Source of the DNA: Kalmanozyma brasiliensis GHG001
Taxonomy: Eukaryota > Basidiomycota > Ustilaginomycetes > Ustilaginales
Reading direction: 5' to 3'
Length of the DNA stretch: 64,000 bases
Assembly (NCBI RefSeq): GCF_000497045.1
Contig: NW_015961989.1
Span: forward strand, 310,001-374,000
Below the pieces are notes generated by a model. It did no database searches and was not told the DNA's origin. It saw only the letters and a list, made by a program, of their open reading frames with translations. Numbering within the stretch: position 1 is the stretch's first letter; each line of letters begins with the position of its first letter. Position numbers and translations under genes: made by a program. Below are positions 10,659 through 19,245 of this stretch, one piece after another.

Positions 10659-13600
10659 CTACTCTCCCGAACTTGAAAAGATCACCGCATCACTCGGGAA
10701 CTCCTCCTTGCCGCCCGCACATCCAATCTTCGGCAGGTCAAACTCGACGGTCGCGAGGAGCACCACCGTCTTGGTCTCGTCCTGATTCTTGACCTCGTGG
10801 ACGCTGACGGGGACGCTGACCTCTTCCATGCCCGCTTTTAGCGGGGTGCGCCGGTCGGTTGGATCCGAGGTGTGCGACGGGATCGCGGATTGTACTGCGC
10901 TGGGGCGGACACGGAGGATGAGGCGTTTGCTGCTGTTGGGTGCGAGCGTGCAGGTGACGGTGGAGGAGATGCGTTTGAGCTCCTTGGGTTTGTCCGAGGT
11001 CGGTGCCGAGGTGGTGGCCGTGTCGTCCTCCGGCGCTGCGGGTGGAGGGTCGGACTTGCTCGCCTCGCCATCGGCCTGTGCAGCACCGGCGGAAACGTCC
11101 TCGGAAGCCGCAGAGGAGGCTGGCAAGCTGGGCACCTTGACACCTAACGCCGTCAACCGATCCTCGTACTTCTTGACCTTGTCCGCATTTCCCTTCCTAC
11201 TAGCGATCTTGAGCTTCTGAGACAGATTCTCGATCTCTTCCTCCTCCTCCTTGCTCAGCGTGCCCCGCACCTCGTCGTCGCTAGCCGTGCTCAGCCCGAC
11301 GTCGATCAAACATCGCTGGTGCAGCAGATCATGCGAGTCGATGGCAATGACAAACGAGCGCGACTTGGACGTCGTGTTCGTCAGCACAAAGCTTTCCGGT
11401 GTCGACAGCTTGCCTGGCGTGCAAGCGCCAAAGTTGATCGCGCTCGGGTCGACGGCAAAGTTGGGCGTCTTGCGGATGTTCGCCTTGAGCACCACCGTCT
11501 GGTCGTTGTCCCGATCCGCGACATTTTCCACCACCAGCTTCTCCTGGAAGGGTCCAGACATGGAGGGCGAGAACACGAACTCGACTTCGCGCTTGCCGTA
11601 GCCGGGCACGACGCCGTAGCGCCCGCTGCTGAGCTTGATGTCTCCAGAGGCAATGCTGCCGCTCTTGCGAATGCAGTAGCGCAAAGCCCACTCGCTTCGG
11701 TTCTGGATGAGAATCTTGCGCGTTTTCGAATCGCCCTTCTCCATATGACCAAAGTTGATGTGAGGTTGGCCAAGCTCCAGCAGACTGCGGCACGTGTTGC
11801 TTCGCAGCATCAGGTCCCGCACCGGCAGCTCGTCTGCTTCCAGCTCTGCCATGCCCGAGAACTCCTCGGATTGTCGGACCACGCCCATGTCGAAGTCGAT
11901 CAACCTCATAAAGATGCGCGAGTCCTGCTTGCGTGCGTTGCCCTGGATGTGAGGCCGAGTGCTGCCGCTCGGGTGGTAGACAGCGATGACCTGCCCCTCG
12001 GAGCGCGGTGGCACTTCGAGCACGGAGAGCGGGATGAGCTTGCCAGCGTCGATGGAGCTCTGCAGCTCCCTTCGCAGGTTGATTTCGGCGCGAACAAACT
12101 GCTCTTCGGCCTCTGGACTGCCGAGGAAGAAGGTGCTAAGCATGCTTGTCTGTGCCTCGACAGCAGCGAGCAGGTCTTCTAGCGACATGCGTGACACGTC
12201 GACGGGATTCGAGAGCACAGGAGGGGCTTTGCGCTTGCCAGTGAGTGCAGGCGAGAAGTGGACACGCGCTGAGGCATCCCCTGCCTTGCTCTCCTTCGAG
12301 CTCTTGCCGGGCTGACGGATTGCCGATGCTGGTTGCGACTTGTTGCCAGAGCTTGCTTGTGCTCCTTCAGCAGCGAAAGCATCCCGTCGCGAGGCATCAT
12401 GAGCGATAATGTCGTTCGCAAGAGGAGATGGCAGGCGGGGTACGTTGGAAGCAGCTTTGGACGCTGAGGAAGTGGGCGACAGAGAGCCGACTTCGGACCT
12501 CCCTTCCGTCGTCTTGTCCTTCGAAGCTTGGCTCGACTTGTTCTTGGACCCTGACTTGGCCTTCGTAGTGCCTCCATTGCTGCTGTCGTCTTCCTGGGCA
12601 AGCTTGGCACCAGTGGTCTGACCCAGACTCTTTGGCTTGCCGCCGGTCGTGATGTTCTCGAGAAGCGCATACTTCTTGCTCTTGGCAGGTATGCGGCGGG
12701 CATCCACCGGCGGGCCAGAGGCCAGGTCAAGATACTCGAACACACTGATGAGCGTTCGGTCCTTGAACGTGACCGTCTTGCCGTATCCGACGGTGATCCT
12801 GCCCTTGCCGCCCTTCTTGAGCGCCGAGACCAGGTTAATCGCGGGCTTCGCCTTGCCTGACGCATTCGACTTCCTCTGCGTAGACACAACGCTGCCGTCC
12901 TCCTTCTTGCGGTAGTGGCTGTGCTTCTGCGCCAACCTCCACGAGGCATTCTCCGTCCGCACTGAGGTGGGCGAGTCAACCGAGATGGTCTCGAGGAAAC
13001 GCTCCTTCAGATCAGCGCCTTTCATCGAGGTCTTTGCCGACTTGGCTTTGCTCGAGCCACCGTTGGAGCTCCCAGCCTTCATCGCCTCGGCCGTTTCTGG
13101 ACCGCCGCCTTCCATCTCGTCCGGCTGCGTCTCGCTGTACTTGGAGACAGCCGTCTTCGCCTCTAGCTTGGGACTGCTGCCGCGACTTGCATCGCTCGAC
13201 GGTGCCTTGAGGTATAGCGTGACATCCTCGGGATGCGCGGGGCTCAACTCGAGCGACAGCTTCTTATCTGAGACGTTCTCAATCGTGAAGGTGCGCATGC
13301 GCGTCGAGCTGATGTTGACATCGCCAAAGTCGACATAGTTGGACCCGGTCGGTGTGAGAATGCGGTAGAAGAGCGAGTGGAAGCTGATGCGCTGCTTGTC
13401 AACGTTTCGGGATCGTACTTCGAAGATCTGATCGCCCTGCCTGTTGAGCAGGTTGGCAACGGTGATCTGCTTGCGGTAGGTCTCGTTGACTCTGCGAGGG
13501 AAGGACTCCACCTTGAGCTCGATCGTTTGCCGGGTAGGGATGGCAACCTCATCTCGATACATGCTAAGCACCTTGGACACAAAGCGCAGATCGACACGTG

Positions 13601-16600
13601 CAGTCAGCTCGGACCTGTTGGTGACCGAGATGTTGGCCGACTTGCGCGTGCCCACCTGCACTTCACCCAAGTCGATCATCTTGGGAGCGATTGAGATGAA
13701 CGAGGTGCAGGTGCGGCTGTGGCAGACCACGGTCCTCCTCTCGCGACCTCCTCGACTTCGCATGTTGGCAAGTCGCGCGCGCGAGTAATCGAGCGAGATG
13801 CGGAACGTCTTCTCGACCAGACGACCTCCGCTGAAGTCGGCGTCCCAAGCAACACGCTCAGGGCGGTACGATACAAAGACGCGGTATTCGCCACCGGGCC
13901 TCAGCACGAGCTCTTCCAGCTGGTTGCTCTGTGTGCTCTCGACATTGCGCAATCCAGACAGGGCAGCACTGGCAGTGTTGCGATGCTGATGACGGGCGGA
14001 AGTGCCGGAGGAGCCAGCGTTCGAGGAGCCAGCGGGATAGGCAGCCGCTCGACTGTCCTGCGACAAAGCCGTGTGGATGGAGCGTACCGAGCTAGCATCG
14101 TCGTGGCGCTCAGACTCGGCAGGCCGGCTGTACGAGGCATTCCGAGACATGTGCCCGGACGAGTTCTGACTGTACGGAGTGGTCGACACGCTCGCTTGGT
14201 CAAAGTCTCTGGGCGCAGAGACGAGCGATTGGGGTCGAACAGAGTGGAGGCGGTCCATCAGGTTGAGATGAGGTGTCTCACCCATACCGGAACGAGCCGA
14301 CTCTGCTGCGGACGACGCAAGGATTGCACTGACGGGGCCCTGCGATGGAGAGCTGGCGGCGGGACGGACGGGCGAGTTGGATCGTGATCCTGCCTGCGAT
14401 GCAACTGAAGAGGCATCCACACCATCCTCATCCGTCTGTGCGCTTCCGCGGCGACCTCGCATCAGATCTTCACTGCTATCCGCCGCTGGCAGCTCGAGGG
14501 CGGGAGGCTCCAATGCAGCGGATCCTTTCGGCACGTGGGCGTGATGCGTCGGTGTCTTGGCGAGCTCGGAAGCGGTCGCGGCCTGTTCACCTCCGGATTC
14601 CGACTGTCGGCTATAATCATAGGCGCTCGAAGCACCGTCGAGACCGGCACTGCTGCTGTTGTCTGCTGAGGACATTCGACTGCGGTCGTCCGTGCTGGCT
14701 GATGAAAGCGACAACTCGCTCATATGAGCATTCGGTGGAAGCTCCTCTTGATCGGGTGTATCATCCTCGGCCTGTGGCGCCAACTCTGCCAGCTGGAACA
14801 TGACCTGATAGCCCTGCTGAACGCCGAAAGAGACGTCGAGAAGCACGTCGGCGTTGTTCTTGAGCACGAGCAGCTGCTTGGTCCAGTGTCCGCCGTAGCA
14901 GTCGCCAAAGTCGAGGTAGTCGCCGGAGAGGACGGATAGAGCGTCGTCTTTGGCAGTGCCGAGCATGTTGGCTCTGATGACGACACGAATGCTGTTGGCG
15001 GAGTTGTGCAGTGACGTGATGGTCAAGACCTGTTCGTAGTCCCGACATGGCTCCTGTGGCTTGAGAGAGACCTTGATCTGCTTAGATGCAAGGCGACCGA
15101 GGATCAAGGGGTTGTACGACAGGTTTTCCTGATCACCAGCCCAGACAGAAGGCACCGTCTCGTCCGTGTCAGCATCGTTCAAGCTGATGGGCGGCGTTTG
15201 GAGCATGTTGTCGGCGTCTTCGAGCTTCACCTGGCAGAAGCAATCGATTTCGGAGAGATTGCGCAGCGTCAGGGTGTGAGACTGCGAATGGCCGACAATG
15301 ACATCGCCAAAGTCGAGATAGATGGCCGAGCCGCTGCTCGTCTGTGTGGACGAAGAGTTGAGATCCAGTGGAGTAACAGAGGCGATCGCAGCATCGATCA
15401 AAGGTCGACAGCATTGTGCAGCGACGGGGATGCGAATCTTTTGCACGGCAGCGACGGGGATGCGAATCTTTTGCACGTCTCGCTCGTCGGGCTGGGAACG
15501 AAGCGCAGAGATGACAGACGAGGCAGCAGACGTGGACGCCGCTTGTGAGCCGTAGGTGCTCGTCGGTCGTGATGAAGCCGAGGCAGAGGCGGAGGAAGGG
15601 GGTTGACCGCTCCTTGTCGCATTGCCGTTCTTCGTTTCAACAGCTTCCTCTTCGCTATCAGGCGACGGGAGCAGCCAGCTGGACGCAGTGATGATGCCGC
15701 GGAGACCGAAAGCAGGATGCAGTGGACGTGCCGTCTGCGCCCGAGAGGCCACTTTCGAGGCATGCATCTCTGGCGCAGAGCGCGGAGAGGTGAGACCGAG
15801 GTCTTCGGTGACACTGCCAACGCTGTCCTGATCCGATGCTGCAGCACTGAAGCTGCCTTGCTGGTCGCCAAAGGTAGCTGGCGTAGACATGGGCGATGTG
15901 AGCATGGCATCCTCTGGGCGGGAGATGTGAGGCACAGGCGATGCCAACAGGTCACCGTGCTTGGTGGCAGTGACCTGCGTCGATGTCGAGAGTTGTGTTT
16001 TGTAAGGCCAGCTGCCGCTTGAGCGCAATGCTTCAGCTTCCTCGACGAAGTCGGCGGGTCGAAGCACAACATAAACCTTGGTGGTTTGCTGCGGATCTAA
16101 AATGAAGGAGTCGGCATTCTCGAGATTGGCAAGGACGTGCCTCCAGCCCCTGAGGTTGGCGGGGACAAAGCCGCCGTTGGTAGCCCAGTTGAAGCTATTG
16201 GAAGGCCATGCAACAGGTTCGAACTCGTTCTGATTGGACCTCTTGCGACGCATGAAGCTGAGGCCCTGCCGCAGATCGGACTCGAGCCGGACGAGAGCGC
16301 AACGATCGGAGCTACGGTTGGTGACCATGACGTGGTGGACGCAAGGAGCATGGTTGATGTAGCTGCGCTCGAAGCGAAGACAATCCTGGACATTCACCGA
16401 GATGCAGGCTGGACCCTGGGAGTGCACCCTCAACTCGGCAGTGTCGTGAAGCTGGGGTGGTCCGATGTGGAGAGAGGCAGGAACCGACTTGCCGTGCGGC
16501 TGCAATGATGTCCCGTAGCTCGTACTGGACGAGGCGTTCTGTGTGGATGCTGCCGAAGAGGGAGGCAATGAGACGAGCGAGACGCTGCCACTTGACGAGT

Positions 16601-17039
16601 TTGTACGGAAGCGAGTCAGAGCACCGCCGTTGTAGTTAGCTCCGGAGCTGGCCGAAGCCTGCGCTTGATCGGTTGGGTTGTCTGTGATCGGAAGGTCGGA
16701 AGCGGGCACGCCTCGCAGAGACGGAGAACCATGACTGCTTGAATGCGAACTGCCGGCTCGAGAGGCGGCGTTCGACCTGGCCGGATCAGCGGTGGGTTCT
16801 TCCAGGCCAGTGGGTCGAATGGACGGGTTTCGAGCGTCGCGTGCACCGATGAGGGGATTGGTGGAAGGGACCTGTTTAGCGGTGGGTCGAGAAGGACGTT
16901 CTGAGGCGAGACTCTCGCGATCGCCGAGAACCCTTTCGAAGGCACCGACCCACTGATGACCCGAGGAGGAATGCGAGTCGCCCGGCTCCTCATCCAGGTC
17001 AAAGCGAGGCGACTTGAGCAGGTACGTGTTGTCTGACAT
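10659..17039 (-). CDS. giant protein with repeated ASH/Hydin-like immunoglobulin-type segments
   Basis: Uninterrupted frame of 2126 residues starting MSDNTYLLKSPRFDLDEEPG. After a Ser-rich N-terminus (to about 205) it carries at least six segments of the form hydrophobic-DFG, gap, G, then a beta-strand ending N-x-S. Examples are IYLDFGDVIVGHSQSHTLTL (about 570), DYLDFGDCYGGHWTKQLLVL (about 705), KMIDLGEVQVGTRKSANISV (about 1120), NYVDFGDVNISSTRMRTFTI (about 1235), PHINFGHMEKGDSKTRKILI (about 1758) and SAINFGACTPGKLSTPESFV (about 1866). This is the pattern of ASH/MSP-type beta-sandwiches found in Hydin, ASPM and TMEM131-like proteins. Disordered Ser/Ala-rich linkers separate them. Near residues 1950-1990 there is a probable coiled coil (EEEEEIENLSQKLKIASRKG). 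No enzyme domain was seen. Function is unknown; scaffolding at membranes or cytoskeleton is only a guess. Confidence 0.8.
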   Translation of the reverse strand: MSDNTYLLKSPRFDLDEEPGDSHSSSGHQWVGAFERVLGDRESLASERPSRPTAKQVPSTNPLIGARDARNPSIRPTGLEEPTADPARSNAASRAGSSHSSSHGSPSLRGVPASDLPITDNPTDQAQASASSGANYNGGALTRFRTNSSSGSVSLVSLPPSSAASTQNASSSTSYGTSLQPHGKSVPASLHIGPPQLHDTAELRVHSQGPACISVNVQDCLRFERSYINHAPCVHHVMVTNRSSDRCALVRLESDLRQGLSFMRRKRSNQNEFEPVAWPSNSFNWATNGGFVPANLRGWRHVLANLENADSFILDPQQTTKVYVVLRPADFVEEAEALRSSGSWPYKTQLSTSTQVTATKHGDLLASPVPHISRPEDAMLTSPMSTPATFGDQQGSFSAAASDQDSVGSVTEDLGLTSPRSAPEMHASKVASRAQTARPLHPAFGLRGIITASSWLLPSPDSEEEAVETKNGNATRSGQPPSSASASASSRPTSTYGSQAASTSAASSVISALRSQPDERDVQKIRIPVAAVQKIRIPVAAQCCRPLIDAAIASVTPLDLNSSSTQTSSGSAIYLDFGDVIVGHSQSHTLTLRNLSEIDCFCQVKLEDADNMLQTPPISLNDADTDETVPSVWAGDQENLSYNPLILGRLASKQIKVSLKPQEPCRDYEQVLTITSLHNSANSIRVVIRANMLGTAKDDALSVLSGDYLDFGDCYGGHWTKQLLVLKNNADVLLDVSFGVQQGYQVMFQLAELAPQAEDDTPDQEELPPNAHMSELSLSSASTDDRSRMSSADNSSSAGLDGASSAYDYSRQSESGGEQAATASELAKTPTHHAHVPKGSAALEPPALELPAADSSEDLMRGRRGSAQTDEDGVDASSVASQAGSRSNSPVRPAASSPSQGPVSAILASSAAESARSGMGETPHLNLMDRLHSVRPQSLVSAPRDFDQASVSTTPYSQNSSGHMSRNASYSRPAESERHDDASSVRSIHTALSQDSRAAAYPAGSSNAGSSGTSARHQHRNTASAALSGLRNVESTQSNQLEELVLRPGGEYRVFVSYRPERVAWDADFSGGRLVEKTFRISLDYSRARLANMRSRGGRERRTVVCHSRTCTSFISIAPKMIDLGEVQVGTRKSANISVTNRSELTARVDLRFVSKVLSMYRDEVAIPTRQTIELKVESFPRRVNETYRKQITVANLLNRQGDQIFEVRSRNVDKQRISFHSLFYRILTPTGSNYVDFGDVNISSTRMRTFTIENVSDKKLSLELSPAHPEDVTLYLKAPSSDASRGSSPKLEAKTAVSKYSETQPDEMEGGGPETAEAMKAGSSNGGSSKAKSAKTSMKGADLKERFLETISVDSPTSVRTENASWRLAQKHSHYRKKEDGSVVSTQRKSNASGKAKPAINLVSALKKGGKGRITVGYGKTVTFKDRTLISVFEYLDLASGPPVDARRIPAKSKKYALLENITTGGKPKSLGQTTGAKLAQEDDSSNGGTTKAKSGSKNKSSQASKDKTTEGRSEVGSLSPTSSASKAASNVPRLPSPLANDIIAHDASRRDAFAAEGAQASSGNKSQPASAIRQPGKSSKESKAGDASARVHFSPALTGKRKAPPVLSNPVDVSRMSLEDLLAAVEAQTSMLSTFFLGSPEAEEQFVRAEINLRRELQSSIDAGKLIPLSVLEVPPRSEGQVIAVYHPSGSTRPHIQGNARKQDSRIFMRLIDFDMGVVRQSEEFSGMAELEADELPVRDLMLRSNTCRSLLELGQPHINFGHMEKGDSKTRKILIQNRSEWALRYCIRKSGSIASGDIKLSSGRYGVVPGYGKREVEFVFSPSMSGPFQEKLVVENVADRDNDQTVVLKANIRKTPNFAVDPSAINFGACTPGKLSTPESFVLTNTTSKSRSFVIAIDSHDLLHQRCLIDVGLSTASDDEVRGTLSKEEEEEIENLSQKLKIASRKGNADKVKKYEDRLTALGVKVPSLPASSAASEDVSAGAAQADGEASKSDPPPAAPEDDTATTSAPTSDKPKELKRISSTVTCTLAPNSSKRLILRVRPSAVQSAIPSHTSDPTDRRTPLKAGMEEVSVPVSVHEVKNQDETKTVVLLATVEFDLPKIGCAGGKEEFPSDAVIFSSSGE
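15418..15477. repeat. 30-bp tandem duplication inside the ASH/Hydin-like gene
   Basis: Two identical 30-base copies (15418-15447 and 15448-15477) sit head to tail. Each encodes the ten residues VQKIRIPVAA on the minus strand, so the protein has the peptide twice in succession near residues 521-540. The copies are perfect at DNA level and keep frame. Confidence 0.95.
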
Positions 17040-18502
17040 GATTGGTAGCCGATATCAAGATGGGGGACCGAGAGAGATAGTCCTGTGCTAGCGATTGAGC
17101 TGATGCGAGCGATTCGAACGAATGGGTATAGTCGAAGCTGAGCGGCGACTTTGCGAGACGTGCCGTCGCGATGTCTTGTATAAAGCCTCCAGAGACCTTT
17201 GCAATCTTGCGACGGTACTCCTGGAAACGGTCGAGGTCCGGTCGGACGGCCACGGAGGGCTAGGACCGATGAGAGTCGAGATCAATTCGACATAGTGAGC
17301 GGAAGATGGTTCCAAAAGAGGATGTGGTAGAGCAGTGGATGCAGGACTGCGTTGACTTAGTAGTGATGCTGATGAGCTGTCGAGAGGCTTCCTGGAAGCT
17401 AGCGTTAAGTGCGAGCGACTTATGCTACCTGTCTCGGCGGCTGAGCTGGGCTGAACTGAGCTGAGCTGAAGGTGGATGTCCAAGCGCGATACGGGTTGCG
17501 GTGCCAATTCCGATTTGCCTTGTCAGCGAGCGAAAGCTTTCGTCAGGTGGTGTGAGGACGTAGAGAAGGTGGTACGGCAACAGCCGAAAGGGATGCTGAT
17601 GGAGTCTGGACGAGGAAGAGAGGGCCGCCTATCCCAAGCAGAAGTCGCAGGTCGGTCTAAGCAGCATCTCACCGGCGAGGCGTGGATTGGTATGCGAGCC
17701 TCACCTCGAGAAAGTGCAAGTCCGCAGCCAGCCGCAAGCCATATTTTTTCTTTGATTTTGGATTTGCGTGGGTGTGCGTGTGTCCTGGACCCGGGGGTCG
17801 TCTGTTTGCTCGCTCCCGAGCTCTCTCTCTCTCGCTTCATCTGTCTTAGTCTGACGACACTGGACAGGCGGCAGCTAACGCGCAGCCAACCGGATGCCTT
17901 GGTTTTCGGCTGCGCCTCTACGCATGAAGTCGAGCCTCGAGAAAAGGCCAGAAGGGTCCGCTTGCTCTAGTCACACGCTCTCTCGACATCCGTCGGTCGG
18001 CTGCCATTGTTCGGACGAGCCGTCGTCACTCGACAGCAATAAGCTCGATCGAGTGACTGTGTCGCTTTCGGCTGGTCCGCGGAGCATCTTCGAATCGCTC
18101 TCTGCGGATGCGTCTGATTCCAGCCGGCCGTTCCGTACAGCTCCATGGACCGGGCGTGGAGACTCTCAAGCCGCAAGTTGTGCTCTCAGTGGCGTCGTTG
18201 CTGAGCCATGAAGCGAGGAAGGCCCGAGCTGAAGAAGGTCGTGTCTCGGGTGCAGTCACAACAGAAGTTGACCGATCTCACGAATTGATCCTTGGGATGT
18301 CGTCCTTCACGTGAGCTTGGGCATCAAATCGCCGATCCGTTCAATTTACACGAGCCTCGTTTGCGCGACGCGCCCTTTCAACTTTTCTCGGAAAGTAACA
18401 CTTCCCTCCTCTCCTTCTCTTTCTTCCTCTCCTTTCCTCCTGCTGGCTCCTGCTTCTGGTCACTTCTCCTCCGACTACTGCCTCTCACACGCATCGTCCA
18501 TC
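17040..18502. promoter_or_regulatory. divergent promoter region, ASH/Hydin-like gene and CTF8
   Basis: About 1.46 kb between two divergent starts. A run of GAGCT-type pentamers lies near 17440-17470, and a long CT-rich tract at about 18395-18490 leads into the CTF8 start. Overlapping open frames on both strands have no family features. No TATA box stands out. Confidence 0.45.
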
Positions 18503-19192
18503 ATGCGCATACACGTCAACCTACCGCAGCCGTGTTCGGCAGACAATGCTTCGTCCTCGTCCTCGACCCTCCTGTCCCAAGCACCAGCGCCGCTGACCGC
18601 CCTCACCCCATCCGGCGAGCTCATCCTTATCGAGCTTCAAGGCTCGCTCGAGATCGAACACCAGCGACCTTCCGGCGGGCAGGTGCTGGGCACGCTAACA
18701 TTCGATCCGTTGCGCCCCGACCGGCCGGTGCTGATGGTCTCGCATCACAGATTGGAGGGTAAATTTGTTTCGCTGGTTCGACCGCTGGCGGTGTTGGAGA
18801 AGAAGGTGCGCCCCGGCAAGAAGATTACGGAAGGCGTGCTCGTGGATGTGGTCAACAAGCGTGGGAGTGAAGAGGAGAGGGTGGGCACAGTCAAGAAAGC
18901 GAGAAGGGACGAGGAGGCTGAGCCTTTGACACCAAGGAAACCTACCCGCGACAGCCTAGATTTCAGCTCCTCCCCACCCCAACCCACGCCCGTCAAATCC
19001 AGACCGCTCGGAAAGCCATCCGAGCTCGACACAGTAGACGAAAACGAAGAGGGAGAGCTCGAAGAAGCCCAAACGGCGATCTACTACGACGTGGTCAACG
19101 TCATCCGTCGCAAAATTCTCTTCTCAAAACGACCCGAGCCCATTGTCAAACTCAACACTTCACCTTCAATCACACGCGCTCTCAGCACATGA
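18503..19192 (+). CDS. CTF8: Ctf8-like subunit of the Ctf18 clamp-loader complex
   Basis: Single-exon frame of 229 residues starting MRIHVNLPQP. Ctf8 with Dcc1 and Ctf18 forms the alternative RFC that loads PCNA and supports sister chromatid cohesion. Supporting motifs are the N-terminal LIELQGSLEIE, the GTLTFDPLRPDRPVLMVSHH strand, GKFVSLVRPLAVLEKK, and the diagnostic C-terminal YYDVVNVIRRKILFSKRPEP followed by IV. A charged, Ser/Pro-rich insertion (about residues 115-190) lengthens it compared with the yeast protein (about 130 residues). The start at 18503 follows a CT-rich leader; an upstream in-frame Met would add 64 residues with no family similarity. The stop lies only 53 bases from the URB2 stop on the other strand. 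Confidence 0.85.
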   Translation: MRIHVNLPQPCSADNASSSSSTLLSQAPAPLTALTPSGELILIELQGSLEIEHQRPSGGQVLGTLTFDPLRPDRPVLMVSHHRLEGKFVSLVRPLAVLEKKVRPGKKITEGVLVDVVNKRGSEEERVGTVKKARRDEEAEPLTPRKPTRDSLDFSSSPPQPTPVKSRPLGKPSELDTVDENEEGELEEAQTAIYYDVVNVIRRKILFSKRPEPIVKLNTSPSITRALST

Positions 19193-19245
19193 TCAGCACT
19201 CTAGCAATCACATACCCCATTCACTCCGTTCGAAACAGTCTTGCA

